Shown: positions 7,888-16,669, numbered from the stretch's first letter. The stretch: 64,000 bases of DNA from DAOTTY01 sp964451095 (GCA_964451095.1 CAYVGI010000005.1:1-64000); one strand, 5' to 3'. Numbers and translations are program-made. The notes: generated by a model from the letters alone, not told the origin.

Positions 7888-8907
7888 ATGGAAAAACCAG
7901 GGTCAAAGCGCGTTACGATGCTAGACGTTGCCCGGTTGGCAGGCGTCTCCTACCAAACGGTCTCGCGGGTGATAAACCACCATCCCAGCGTAGCACCGAG
8001 CACCCGGGTGCGTGTGTTAGAAGTTATTAAGCAATTGAACTACCGACCGAACAAAGCAGCGCGTAGCCTTGCTGCCCGTCAGTCGCGCACCATTGCCGTC
8101 ATTACTTATAACATGAAATTTTACGGTCCCACACAAATGGTGATTAACATTGAGCAAAGTGCCCGCGAGGCAGGCTACGACCTCATCTTTTCCAACTTTG
8201 ACCCCACCCGCGACGACGACCTCACCACCATTGCCGACCAGCTTTTGCAGTGGTCAGTAGACGGGGTGCTCATCATCGCCCAGGTGAACAGCCCATCTTA
8301 TAACAAGCTGGCAGAACAATTCGCGGGCACACCGCTTATTCAAATCGACAACCGCCCCGGCGCGGAAACCCCATCTATCATCGTTGACCAGCGCTACGGC
8401 ACCGAACTGGTTACACGGCACCTGCTGGAGCTGGGGCACGAGCAAATTTGCGAGATTTCCGGTCCGTTGCACTCATTCGCGTCGGTCGCACGCCACGAGG
8501 GTTGGCAAGATACCCTGGCACGTGCCGGGTTACAGCATGGCGCCAGCATCCAGGGGGATTGGTCTGCGGAGAGCGGCTACCAGGCGGCACAGCAACTGCT
8601 GCAACAGCACAGCTTTACGGCGCTGGTAGTCGGCAATGACCAGATGGCACTGGGCGCGATGAGCGCGTTAACCCGACACGGGCTGCGCGTGCCGGAGGAT
8701 GTGTCTGTAGTGGGGTTTGATGATGTACCGGAGGCGGCGTACTTCTCCCCGCCGCTGACGACGGTTCGGCAGGACTTCTCCGAGTTGGGGCGCAAGGGGC
8801 TTGAGTATCTGGTGGAACTCATCCAAACGCCGGAAACCCCCCATGAGCAGCGGATTATCAAACCCGCGCTCGTCGCCAGAGAAAGCACTGCCGCCCTCAA
8901 CGGCTGA
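7888..8907 (+). CDS. LacI-family transcriptional regulator
   Basis: A 339-residue repressor-type protein. The N-terminal helix-turn-helix is complete (TMLDVARLAGVSYQTVSRVI, residues 10-29), with the hinge helix NYRPNKAARSLAARQS that recognises the operator centre. A periplasmic-binding-protein-like effector domain follows (residues 65-335), including the ligand-face segments IIVDQRYGTELVTRHLL and VVGFDDVPEAAYFSPPLTTVRQD. The effector is probably a sugar or nucleoside, not predictable from sequence. Upstream lies TATAAT at 7846-7851 with TTGGTG 19 nt before it. No sugar transporter operon adjoins it; the target may be distant, or the neighbouring MazG-like gene. Confidence 0.93.
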   Translation: MEKPGSKRVTMLDVARLAGVSYQTVSRVINHHPSVAPSTRVRVLEVIKQLNYRPNKAARSLAARQSRTIAVITYNMKFYGPTQMVINIEQSAREAGYDLIFSNFDPTRDDDLTTIADQLLQWSVDGVLIIAQVNSPSYNKLAEQFAGTPLIQIDNRPGAETPSIIVDQRYGTELVTRHLLELGHEQICEISGPLHSFASVARHEGWQDTLARAGLQHGASIQGDWSAESGYQAAQQLLQQHSFTALVVGNDQMALGAMSALTRHGLRVPEDVSVVGFDDVPEAAYFSPPLTTVRQDFSELGRKGLEYLVELIQTPETPHEQRIIKPALVARESTAALNG

Positions 8908-8958
8908 CGAAGCTGCGGTATACTATCGCGGCGTATCTCCAAACGGGAGGAGTCCGTC

Positions 8959-9828
8959 ATGATCCGATTCGATTTGCTCCAGATAGCCTTTTTCAACAGC
9001 ATATTGCCCATCATCGCCTTTTTCAGCATTGCCTACGCCGTTCACCGCCTGTCTAACCCGCTGGTGCAGCGGCTGCGCCCGGTAGGCAGCGCCCGGCTAA
9101 AGGACAGACCCTACCGCGAAGAACGCCTACGCACGCTGCAAGCGCTGATGTCCAACGCAGTTAGCATCGTCGCGTTTATCGTCGCCACACTTGCCAGCCT
9201 ATCGCTGTTCTTCCAGGCGGATACACTGCTGTGGGTGGTGGGGCTTTTCAGCGCGGCATTCGGGCTGGGAGCACGCCCGTTCATCAGCGACTTTTTAACC
9301 GGGCTGTCGTTCATCTTCGAAGACATCTTTTACGTCGGAGACAAGATCGAAATTCCGCTGTTCCCGCAGCGCGTGGAGGGCGTGGTAGAAAAGGTCACGT
9401 TGCGCATCACGCAAGTACGCGGCATGGACGGCGAACTGTTCACCATGCCCAACGGCGACATTCGGCTGGTGCGCAACTTCAGCCGGGGCAACTACTCCCC
9501 GGCAAGCGTTACCATTACCGTCCCGGCGGAAAAACTGGGCAAAGTGCTGGATCACCTGGATGCAATGAGTTTGAAGGCGATGGCGCTGCTGCCGAACCTG
9601 ATTGAACCGTGGCAGGTCATCAACAAGACGGGGGCGCTGAGCGACGAGGTAGAGCTAACCGTGCTAGCAAAAGCGAAGTTCGGCAAGGGTGCGGAGATGC
9701 GAACGCGGCTGTTGGCGCTGCTGCAAGAGGAAATCAGTTCGCTTAAGGTGTCGGTCGAAATTGACGAGGAAGCTGGCGACATGAAAGAGCGGCGGCGCAT
9801 CGAAGAACCCGTCAACGAGGATATTTAG
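8959..9828 (+). CDS. MscS-family small-conductance mechanosensitive channel
   Basis: A 289-residue membrane protein. Three hydrophobic segments precede the pore helix TM3 (LWVVGLFSAAFGLGARPFISDFLTGLSF, about residues 92-119), with the Gly/Ala packing typical of MscS. The beta domain then follows (EDIFYVGDKIEIP, VEKVTLRITQVRGMDGELFTMPNGDIRLVRNFSRG), matching the VxxITLRxTxIRxxDGxxxxIPNxxI pattern. The C-terminal alpha-beta domain is short and ends in a charged tail. It is an emergency osmotic valve in the inner membrane. The start follows GGGAGGAG. It lies 50 nt after lacI and may be transcribed with it. Confidence 0.92.
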   Translation: MIRFDLLQIAFFNSILPIIAFFSIAYAVHRLSNPLVQRLRPVGSARLKDRPYREERLRTLQALMSNAVSIVAFIVATLASLSLFFQADTLLWVVGLFSAAFGLGARPFISDFLTGLSFIFEDIFYVGDKIEIPLFPQRVEGVVEKVTLRITQVRGMDGELFTMPNGDIRLVRNFSRGNYSPASVTITVPAEKLGKVLDHLDAMSLKAMALLPNLIEPWQVINKTGALSDEVELTVLAKAKFGKGAEMRTRLLALLQEEISSLKVSVEIDEEAGDMKERRRIEEPVNEDI

Positions 9829-9992
9829 CCGCCATCGTGGGAGGTGCGTTCGATTCCCTGTTTTTTGCGGCATCATATCCAACCCATCCATATGTGATGT
9901 GATTGCTCTGGGTTCAGGTGCCTCCACGGATGCCACACCGTGGCACAATATGCTATGATGACCAGACTATCCTGACGACCGAGCACAGACAT

Positions 9993-10901
9993 ATGGCAGA
10001 CAACCATACTCAACTCTTCGATGGGCGCACGCGCCGCAAGCTAGAACAACTGATGCTAGTGGCGAACAAGGTTCGCGCCGGAGCTATCAAAGGCGAGCGC
10101 CGCTCCAGCAAGCGCGGTACCAGCATCGAGTTCGCAGACTATCGCCAGTACAGCAAGGGCGACGACCTGCGCCGCCTGGACTGGAAGCTGTACGGACGCA
10201 CAGGCAGACCGTACATCAAGCTGTTTGAGGACGAGGAAGACCTCTCCGTGCACATCATCCTGGACACATCCAAGAGTATGGACTTCCCGCGCGAAACCGA
10301 AGACCCGGACGTGCACAAGTTCCTGTATGCGAGGCGCTTGATGGCGGGCATTGCGACCATTTCCCTAACGACAAACGACCGCCTGATGATGACCGCTGCC
10401 AGCGGCGACGGTGTGAGGCACTTCGGTCCGTACCGGGGGCGTGGCTACTCTGTGCAGATGTTCCGGTATGTGGGCAGCTTAGAAACCAGCGGCGCAATTG
10501 ACTTTAACACCGTCATGGCGGACTACGTGAAGCGGGAGAAGCGTGCAGGGCTAGCGATTGTCATCAGCGACATGTTCCACCCCAACGGCTATGTTGACGG
10601 TATCCGGTCGTTGGTGGGGCGTGGCTTTGAGGTCGCGGTGATGCACACACTCTCACCGGAGGAGGCGGAACCCCCGCTTGCGGGAGACTTACGGCTGGTG
10701 GACGTGGAGACGGGCATCCCGCAGGAGGTTACGATTGACGGCGCGATGCGCGAGATTTACGTGCGCCGCCTGAATGAGTGGCAGAGCGGCATCGCGGCGG
10801 AACTACGCCGCCGTGGGGTGCACTACCTGCCCATCCGCACAGACACGCCGTTCGAAAAGGTTATCCTCTCCGAGATGCGCGGGCTGGGCATCGTGCGTTA
10901 G
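9993..10901 (+). CDS. DUF58 domain protein (MoxR-associated type)
   Basis: A 302-residue cytosolic protein with the DUF58 core: GERRSSKRGTSIEFADYRQYSKGDDLRRLDW (about residues 32-62), followed by a VWA-like fold with the MIDAS-type stretch ILDTSKSMDFP. DUF58 proteins usually act with MoxR AAA+ ATPases in assembly of complexes or envelope maturation, but no moxR gene is in the window. The start at 9993 is chosen because the DUF58 N terminus begins there; the frame is open to 9903. It ends 4 nt before the convergent small membrane gene. Confidence 0.85.
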   Translation: MADNHTQLFDGRTRRKLEQLMLVANKVRAGAIKGERRSSKRGTSIEFADYRQYSKGDDLRRLDWKLYGRTGRPYIKLFEDEEDLSVHIILDTSKSMDFPRETEDPDVHKFLYARRLMAGIATISLTTNDRLMMTAASGDGVRHFGPYRGRGYSVQMFRYVGSLETSGAIDFNTVMADYVKREKRAGLAIVISDMFHPNGYVDGIRSLVGRGFEVAVMHTLSPEEAEPPLAGDLRLVDVETGIPQEVTIDGAMREIYVRRLNEWQSGIAAELRRRGVHYLPIRTDTPFEKVILSEMRGLGIVR

Positions 10902-10905
10902 GCAG

Positions 10906-11112
10906 CTATTTGCTCTCGTTTGCGAGGGCAATCCCGCCCAGGACAATCGGCACCAGGCAGCACAGCCCGGCGAGTGTTGCCGTGCCTAACCCCGTCGCCT
11001 GTGTCGCCACATCCATTGACCGAAGCGCTAGCGTGCCACACACGAACATCCCGCCTGCCACCACTGCCCCATAAAACGCCCATCGCAGCACCTTCGGACT
11101 CAAACGCCGCAT
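10906..11112 (-). CDS. Small two-helix membrane protein of unknown function
   Basis: A 68-residue protein with two hydrophobic segments (VLRWAFYGAVVAGGMFVCGTLAL and ATLAGLCCLVPIVLGGIAL) and a basic N terminus (MRRLSPK). The start at 11112 is supported by a strong GGAGG ribosome site 8 nt upstream; an upstream in-frame ATG at 11154 has none. The second helix carries a CC pair. No family is recognised. It is convergent with the DUF58 gene and divergent from the MNIO gene. Confidence 0.6.
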   Translation of the reverse strand: MRRLSPKVLRWAFYGAVVAGGMFVCGTLALRSMDVATQATGLGTATLAGLCCLVPIVLGGIALANESK

Positions 11113-11217
11113 AATAGTCAGCCTCCGTGCTTGTTTGCCGTGTTTGACTGCCATTATAGGCGCAACGCTCAGCAGCGTCCCCCACTAAAAATGCGGGGGA
11201 GATTTCAATTGGACTTA

Positions 11218-11246
11218 AGGACAGCGCAATGTGCCTCCTGTACAAT
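11218..11246 (+). promoter_or_regulatory. Candidate promoter of the MNIO-MFS pair
   Basis: AGGACA at 11218-11223 and TACAAT at 11241-11246 are 17 nt apart, about 40 nt upstream of the MNIO start. This matches a sigma-70-like layout with a moderate -35 box. Confidence 0.4.
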
Positions 11247-11286
11247 GCGAGTTCGTGACTGAAGCAAAACGAGGAACCTAAACACT

Positions 11287-12135
11287 ATGCGCTTTGCGCT
11301 GAACTACTCGCCGGAGGCGGTTAAGCTGTGGGACGCGGGCGAGATCGACATTGACCTGTTTAAGCTGCCGGACTGGGAAGACTTTGTGGACGACATCCGC
11401 CAGCAGTACCCGGTTTACGTGCACTTCGGCATCATGGTGGGCAGCCCGGCACAGGAACCGATCAACTGGCACATGGTGGAGCGCTTCCTTGCGCAAACCG
11501 AATCGCATCATGTGAATGTGCACCTGGGTGTGCGCCATGCCCAGGTTCTGCCAAGCGCGGACATCCTGGACTGCTGCGATGCGATGGCAGACAACGTAAG
11601 CGAACTAATGCGCCGCGACCTGGAACCGATTGTGCGGCGCTTTGGTGCGGAGCGCGTGATTGCGGAGAACCTGTTCACGTTGGACAAGCACGGTATCGTA
11701 ATGCAGGCGTGTTCGCTGCCGCACGTCATCCGCCGGGTGGTGGAGGATGCAGGCTGCGGCTTACTGTTAGACACTGCGCACGCGCAAATCGCGGCGTTCA
11801 CATTTGGGATGAGCGCCCAGGATTACATCAGCGCACTGCCCGTGAACCGTCTGCGTGAGCTGCACGTTACGGGCGTGGGCTACCGTGAAGACGGACGCCT
11901 GGGCGACCACCTGCCCATGCGGGCGATTGACTGGGCGGTTTACGAGTGGGCACTGGAACAGATTCACAACAACGCGGGTTGGAGCGAACCGCACATCGTC
12001 GCCTGCGAGTACGGCGGTGTGGGCGAACCGTTCCGCCCATTTAGCGAGGAAAGCGTCATTGCGGAGCAAGTTCCGCGCATGGTGCGGGCAGTGCACCTGC
12101 AACGCACAGGCACCAACCTAACTCGAATGAATTGA
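11287..12135 (+). CDS. MNIO (DUF692-like) TIM-barrel iron enzyme
   Basis: A 282-residue TIM-barrel protein. It matches the DUF692/MNIO pattern: CGLLLDTAHAQIAAFTFGMS (residues 157-176) aligns with the family block CGLLLDxxNxxVNAxNxG, followed by YISALPVNRLRELHVTG. Likely metal ligands are H46, E127, D162, H165, H193, D207/H208 and E241. Known members (MbnB, TglH and relatives) oxidatively modify Cys or Asp residues in peptides using two or three irons. Here no precursor peptide gene, RRE partner or DUF2063 protein is visible nearby, so the substrate is unknown. A related xylose-isomerase-like barrel remains possible. The start follows GAGGAACC. The next gene, an MFS transporter, starts 38 nt after its stop. 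Confidence 0.72.
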   Translation: MRFALNYSPEAVKLWDAGEIDIDLFKLPDWEDFVDDIRQQYPVYVHFGIMVGSPAQEPINWHMVERFLAQTESHHVNVHLGVRHAQVLPSADILDCCDAMADNVSELMRRDLEPIVRRFGAERVIAENLFTLDKHGIVMQACSLPHVIRRVVEDAGCGLLLDTAHAQIAAFTFGMSAQDYISALPVNRLRELHVTGVGYREDGRLGDHLPMRAIDWAVYEWALEQIHNNAGWSEPHIVACEYGGVGEPFRPFSEESVIAEQVPRMVRAVHLQRTGTNLTRMN

Positions 12136-12173
12136 ATGCGATTGGTCTAAATTCACGCGAAGGCAAACCATCT

Positions 12174-13370
12174 ATGACCACAAGCACATTACAACAACAG
12201 TACACGACGACTCACCCATTCCAGCGCACGCGCTTTACCTACGCCGCCTACAGCCTGATGGTGTTCTTCGGCATCGGTATCGCCATCCCCGGCGCGATTA
12301 TGCCGTTCGTTGCAGATCGGCTTGCGCTGACCTATGGGCAAACGGGTATGCACTTCACGGCAAACGCTGCCGGGGCACTGCTGATGGGCTTCTATGGGGA
12401 AAGGCTTACCCGCCGCTTGGGCACCCGGCGTGTGACGTGGGCGGCGGCGGCACTCGGCGGGGTGGCACTGTTTGGGCTGGTGCTGGGCAACCACATGGCA
12501 ATCACGATGGCGGCGCTGTTCCTGTACGGGATTGGTATCGGGGGCACGGCACAGTTCACGACTGCTGCTGTGTCTGACGCGCACCGTTTGCACACGTCAC
12601 GGGTGTTCACCGAGACAAGCATTATGGCGAGTGTTGGTGTGATTCTGGGTCCGCTCATTGTTAGTGGGCTGAGCGGGGCGGGCGCAGGTTGGCAGGCAAC
12701 TGCGCCGGTCTTCCTGCTGGTTGTGATTACCCTGTTGAGCGTGAACGGGCGCATTCACTTCCCGCAGCAGAGCGACGTCTCCCAGGAGAGGGCAGACGCG
12801 CCGCCTGTACAACTGCCGCCATTGTTCTGGGTATTTGGCGTTATTTTGTTCCTGTCTGTGTCCATCGAGTGGCTGCTGTTTTACTGGTCGCCAGATTTCC
12901 TGTCTACAGTGGTCGGCTTTGACCGCGCCACTGCCGCCGGGCTAATCAGCGTGCAGGCAGTCGCCATGTTGGTGGGGCGTGTGGGGGGGCGTCGTCTCGT
13001 GGAGATCATCCCGGCGGGCAAGCTGCTGATTTTGAACCTGATATGGATTCTGGGGTGGTTCCCGGTGTACCTGTTCAGTCCCTACCCGCTGCTGAACCTC
13101 GTCGGGCTGTTTGGCATGGGGCTGGGCATCGCCAACTTGTTCCCACTGTGCCTTGCTGGGGCGATGACCGCAGGCGGGGCGCACAGCGGGCGTGCAAGTG
13201 GTCGGGTTTCTATATTCGGCAGCAGCGCCATGCTCATCATGCCAAACCTGGTGGGCAACCTGGCAGATTATGTGAACATTCGCCCGGCAATGCTCACCGT
13301 GGGCGTGCTGGCACTGGTCGCCATTGGTGTTGCGGTTGCCGCCCAGCGGATGACCCGGGCGGCAAAGTAG
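12174..13370 (+). CDS. Major facilitator superfamily transporter
   Basis: A 398-residue protein with about twelve transmembrane segments. The loop between helices 2 and 3 carries GFYGERLTRRLGTRRV, a version of the MFS motif A, and a matching GRVGGRRLVEIIPAGK lies between helices 8 and 9. This arrangement fits a sugar or drug-type carrier; the cargo is not predictable. The ATG at 12174 follows GAAGG. A TTG overlapping the MNIO stop (12132) would add 14 residues but lacks hydrophobic or conserved content. Because it is coupled to the MNIO gene, it may export or import the product or substrate of that enzyme, which is inference from position. Confidence 0.85.
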   Translation: MTTSTLQQQYTTTHPFQRTRFTYAAYSLMVFFGIGIAIPGAIMPFVADRLALTYGQTGMHFTANAAGALLMGFYGERLTRRLGTRRVTWAAAALGGVALFGLVLGNHMAITMAALFLYGIGIGGTAQFTTAAVSDAHRLHTSRVFTETSIMASVGVILGPLIVSGLSGAGAGWQATAPVFLLVVITLLSVNGRIHFPQQSDVSQERADAPPVQLPPLFWVFGVILFLSVSIEWLLFYWSPDFLSTVVGFDRATAAGLISVQAVAMLVGRVGGRRLVEIIPAGKLLILNLIWILGWFPVYLFSPYPLLNLVGLFGMGLGIANLFPLCLAGAMTAGGAHSGRASGRVSIFGSSAMLIMPNLVGNLADYVNIRPAMLTVGVLALVAIGVAVAAQRMTRAAK

Positions 13371-13371
13371 G

Positions 13372-14277
13372 CTACGCCATCAAGTCTAGCAACTGCTCTA
13401 CGAGCGCCCGCTGCTCTTCCGTGAGTTCCTGCGGCACGGTGAGCATAATCCGCACGTAGAGGTCGCCGTAAGTTGTCTTGTCTCGCAGTTTGGGCATCCC
13501 CTTGCCGCTTAGCCGCAGCTTTTGCCCAGACTGCGTACCTGCGGGGATTTTCGCCGTCACCGGGCGCGTCATGGTGGGCACCTGTGCGGTGCCGCCCAGC
13601 ATTGCCGTGAACGCGTCTACCTTCACATCCACGTGCAGGTCGTCGCCATCGCGCTCGAATGTATTGTCGTCCTGCACATCAATGATAAGATACAGGTCGC
13701 CGGGCTTGCCGCCGCCCTGCCCCGATTCACCCTCCCCGGCAAGGCGCACCTTCGTCCCGGTAGACGCCCCGGCGGGAATATTCACACTCACGCGCCGCCC
13801 GTCCTTGGTGATAAGGCGCGAGGTGCCGTCGTACGCCTCGCGCAGGCTGATGCTAATGTGGTGTTCGATGTCACGCCCGTTAAGCGCAGCATTGAACGGA
13901 CCGTAATCGGCGCGGTTACCCCCATTGCCACGCCGTGAACGCGGTCCGCCGCCGAAAAACGTGTCGAACAGATCACCGAAGGGCGAGTCTTGCATGTCCT
14001 CGAAGTTGACATTCACATTGCCATAGGGGTTGCTGCCGCCCATGTTCTGGTACTGCTGGAAGTTCTGCCCGAAGCGGTCGTACTGCTGGCGCTTTTCGGG
14101 GTCGCTTAGCACCTCGTACGCCTCGTTGATGTCCTTGAACTTATCCGCCGCAGTTGGGTCCTCGGGGTTTGCGTCTGGGTGGAATTTCTTTGCAAGCTTT
14201 CTGAAGGCACGCTTCACTTCTTTTGCGTCTGCGTTCTTGCCTACACCCAGAACGTCATAATAATCCTTTGTCGCCAT
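13372..14277 (-). CDS. DnaJ-class co-chaperone, CbpA-like (no zinc finger)
   Basis: A 301-residue J protein. The J domain spans residues 4-70 with the HPD motif (KKFHPDANPED). A Gly/Phe-rich linker follows (NNPYGNVNVNFEDMQ region, then FFGGGPRSRRG). The C-terminal substrate-binding domains begin near residue 133 (DIEHHISISLREAY). The four CxxCxGxG zinc repeats of true DnaJ are absent, so it is a type II, CbpA-like protein. It stimulates DnaK and may act under stress. It ends 2 nt from the MFS stop on the other strand. The leader contains TATAAT (minus strand, near 14340) and a strong hairpin just before the ribosome site; no CIRCE element is seen. Confidence 0.9.
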   Translation of the reverse strand: MATKDYYDVLGVGKNADAKEVKRAFRKLAKKFHPDANPEDPTAADKFKDINEAYEVLSDPEKRQQYDRFGQNFQQYQNMGGSNPYGNVNVNFEDMQDSPFGDLFDTFFGGGPRSRRGNGGNRADYGPFNAALNGRDIEHHISISLREAYDGTSRLITKDGRRVSVNIPAGASTGTKVRLAGEGESGQGGGKPGDLYLIIDVQDDNTFERDGDDLHVDVKVDAFTAMLGGTAQVPTMTRPVTAKIPAGTQSGQKLRLSGKGMPKLRDKTTYGDLYVRIMLTVPQELTEEQRALVEQLLDLMA

Positions 14278-14291
14278 ACGCCTATCCTCAT

Positions 14292-14312
14292 CGCCGCAAC
14301 GCTTTTGCGGCG
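14292..14312 (-). promoter_or_regulatory. Leader hairpin of the DnaJ-like gene
   Basis: A perfect 8-bp stem, CGCCGCAA against TTGCGGCG with a 5-nt loop, sits in the transcribed leader directly before the ribosome site GAGGATAGG. It lacks a U tract, so it is not a terminator. It could influence translation, for instance as a thermosensor, but this is not shown. Confidence 0.4.
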
Positions 14313-14388
14313 CACACCTAGTTTGTCACATCAATTTTATTATACGGCAATCTGCAAGAATTCCACATCGAATGACTGTAAGAATTCG

Positions 14389-15681
14389 TCATCGCCACAC
14401 ACGCAGCACGTTATTGTTCGCCCCAGCAGCTAGGGCAAGCGTGCCGTCTGGGCGGCGCACTGCCGCAAAGTTCGTGGAAAGCGTGTTACCGGACTCGGTC
14501 AGGGGCAAGCGCCATACTTCCGCCACACCCTGGAGCGAATTTTCCAACCCGACAACATTCTGCTGTGCCTGGTCGGTCACCACAAGTTCCGGTGTGCCGT
14601 TGCCGTTAAAATCGCCTGCCAACCCCTGATCCAGATTGCGCGAGCCGATGACGTGCGACGTGTAACCAAGCTGCGCGTTGTTCACCTCTAATGCCGCCCC
14701 CGTAAGTGTGAAGAACTCCACCATGCCGCCGATGTGCGGCGTTCGCACGTCCACGATTTGTGTTTCGCCCTCGATGCCGAAGGGTGCCACCGCCAGTTGA
14801 TGCCGCCAGCGAAACCCCTGCCCGATAGCGGTACTCTCTGCAAGTACATCGCCGTTCTGCTCATAGGCACGCACCCACGCGCCCACGCTGCCGTTGCTCA
14901 CCGTGGTCACAATCTCGTCCTCGCCGTCGTCGTCCACATCTGCCCACAGCGGGGAAAGCCCCTCGAACACATCTTCGCCGGGCAGGTCAACCTGCGCGGT
15001 CAGGGTGAGTGTGTCGTCTGCCGTGCCTACAATTGCGAGTGCGGCACCTTCCAGGTCATCGCCCATAATGCCGTGCACGTAGCGGTCTGCGGTTGCCTGC
15101 GTATACACTGCAACCGTGCCCCCCAGCGTGACGACCGGAACGCCATCGAGTTGGATGTTGAGGGGTTGCCGTGCCAGTTCGGTACCGTCGCGCCACAGCA
15201 CCAAATCGCCGTTCGTTGCCACGTACACCAGCGTTCGGTCAACCGGGTTTATCACAACAGGTGCCGACAACGGGGATAGGTCGTCTCCGGCGGTGAGCAG
15301 CACGGGTAGGTTCTCTCCGTCATAGAATGCGGTTATGGGTTGCCCTGGTTCGACAGTGCCCACTTCCAGCAGCAGCCCCGAAATTGCCGCAATATCGTTC
15401 GTGGTCTGCACGGCGTACACCTCACCATTGTCCAGCGCCACCGTCCAGATGGGCGCGTCGTTCACCAAGCCGCCCACAACCCATATCGGCAGCGCCTGGA
15501 ACTGCACACCCGCGGGGCGCACATTCGGGAATACCCCCGTGGCGTTGTCAACGTAGCGGTTGCCAGTAGCGTTCTGGAAGGTGTAGGCGTAGCCGTCGGT
15601 GTTGGTTTGTGCGCCTGCCAGCGATGTGATGAGGGCAGTAGCGATTACGAGCAGCGAAAGCGTTCGGATGATTTTCACCAT
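14389..15681 (-). CDS. Secreted beta-propeller-like protein with FG-GAP/VCBS-type repeats
   Basis: A 430-residue exported protein. The start at 15681 gives a clear signal peptide (MVKIIRTLSLLVIATALITSLAGAQ); 28 further in-frame residues upstream do not look like a signal. Calcium-type loops DVDDDGEDEIVTTV and GDFNGNGTPELVVTD mark FG-GAP/VCBS-like blades, and short repeats of the form VxVATNGDLVLWRDG suggest a propeller with six or seven blades. No enzymatic motif is visible. Such proteins often bind ligands or partner proteins at the surface. It is divergent from the FHA regulator gene. Confidence 0.65.
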   Translation of the reverse strand: MVKIIRTLSLLVIATALITSLAGAQTNTDGYAYTFQNATGNRYVDNATGVFPNVRPAGVQFQALPIWVVGGLVNDAPIWTVALDNGEVYAVQTTNDIAAISGLLLEVGTVEPGQPITAFYDGENLPVLLTAGDDLSPLSAPVVINPVDRTLVYVATNGDLVLWRDGTELARQPLNIQLDGVPVVTLGGTVAVYTQATADRYVHGIMGDDLEGAALAIVGTADDTLTLTAQVDLPGEDVFEGLSPLWADVDDDGEDEIVTTVSNGSVGAWVRAYEQNGDVLAESTAIGQGFRWRHQLAVAPFGIEGETQIVDVRTPHIGGMVEFFTLTGAALEVNNAQLGYTSHVIGSRNLDQGLAGDFNGNGTPELVVTDQAQQNVVGLENSLQGVAEVWRLPLTESGNTLSTNFAAVRRPDGTLALAAGANNNVLRVWR

Positions 15682-15900
15682 AGTGTGTGGGGTTGCCTTT
15701 GGTTTGTGGTCATGCGTTGCTACACCAGATTGTGCCGCTAAACCCACGGGTTTGCCAAATTGCATTGCGAATTACATTTCGTTTTTGCAACTGCCTAACC
15801 CGGAATGCAGTATAATAACGGGGTGAGTTCGGAACGATTTGCGGAATCCTGGTGTCTTATCAAACAAAGCGTGATCACCAGAGATGGGAAAAAGCAGCCT

Positions 15901-16569
15901 ATGTCTGACAATCAACAGCAAGAACGCCCAATCCTGATGGAACTACAGGACAACAACCAACCGCGCCAGCACTGGACGCTGGAACACGACGACATGACCG
16001 TTGGGCGCGGGGAGGAAAGCCAGATTGTTATCCCCAAACGGCAAATATCCCGCCAGCACATCCGCTTATTCAAGCGGGGTGAAAACTACTACGTGGAAGA
16101 CCTGGACAGTAAGAACGGTACCTGGCTGAACGGGCACCAGATCAAAGGCACGCAACCGCTGGGCGACGGCGACGAGATCCAACTGGCGCTGGTGGTGCGC
16201 TTGCAGTTCATCGGCTCCGGTTCTACCGCGCCGCTGCCGTTCGAGCCGCCGGAGTCCATTGGCGGCAGGCTGCGTTTGGATCGTGACGCACGCCGGGTAT
16301 TTGTTGCCGAACAAGAACTCGACCCACCGCTTAGCCCGCCGCAGTATCGCCTGCTGGAACTGCTGTACATTAACTCCGGCAATGTGTGCTCGCGGGAGGC
16401 AGTGGTAGAAACCGTTTGGCCCGATGCCCGCGACGGCGAGGGCGTGAGCGAACAGGCGATTGATGCGCTGGTGCGCCGCCTGCGAGATCGGCTGGCGGAG
16501 CTGGACGGGGAGCATCAGTACATCGTGACGATGCGCGGGCACGGCTTCCGGCTGGTGAACCCGAACTAG
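15901..16569 (+). CDS. FHA domain fused to an OmpR/PhoB-type winged helix
   Basis: A 222-residue regulator. Residues 25-100 form an FHA phosphothreonine-binding domain (MTVGRGEESQIVI, ISRQHIRLF, LDSKNGTWLNG). Residues 125-220 form a Trans_reg_C winged helix (LSPPQYRLLELLYINSGNVCSREAVVETVWP, then VSEQAIDALVRRLRDRL and TMRGHGFRLV). There is no receiver domain. This implies transcription control through Ser/Thr phosphorylation and not His-Asp relay; the kinase is not in the window. The start at 15901 follows GGGAAAAAG. A TATAAT sits at 15811-15816, about 80 nt upstream. Open frame before 15901 is not preferred. Confidence 0.85.
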   Translation: MSDNQQQERPILMELQDNNQPRQHWTLEHDDMTVGRGEESQIVIPKRQISRQHIRLFKRGENYYVEDLDSKNGTWLNGHQIKGTQPLGDGDEIQLALVVRLQFIGSGSTAPLPFEPPESIGGRLRLDRDARRVFVAEQELDPPLSPPQYRLLELLYINSGNVCSREAVVETVWPDARDGEGVSEQAIDALVRRLRDRLAELDGEHQYIVTMRGHGFRLVNPN

Positions 16570-16616
16570 CGCATAGATAGCTTTAACAAAATATTCCCAT
16601 GCATTTCAAGGCGTGC

Positions 16617-16646
16617 TTCGCTATCATGGTTAGCGAAACGTAATAT
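16617..16646 (+). promoter_or_regulatory. Dyad and -10-like box before the Suv3-like helicase
   Basis: TTCGCTA (16617-16623) and TAGCGAA (16631-16637) form a 7-bp dyad with a 7-nt centre, placed where a -35 region would lie relative to TAATAT (16641-16646). It could be an operator or a transcribed hairpin. Confidence 0.3.
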
Positions 16647-16669
16647 TGTGAACGGATGTATTCCCCAAC

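Noticed and set aside
11181..11203. CCCCC/GGGGG hairpin upstream of the MNIO gene as a terminator
   Set aside because: Only about six pairs with an 11-nt loop and no U tract in either direction.
10898..11245. 115-codon minus-strand open frame overlapping the small membrane gene
   Set aside because: A different frame over the 68-residue protein at 10906-11112, which has a strong GGAGG site and two clean membrane helices.
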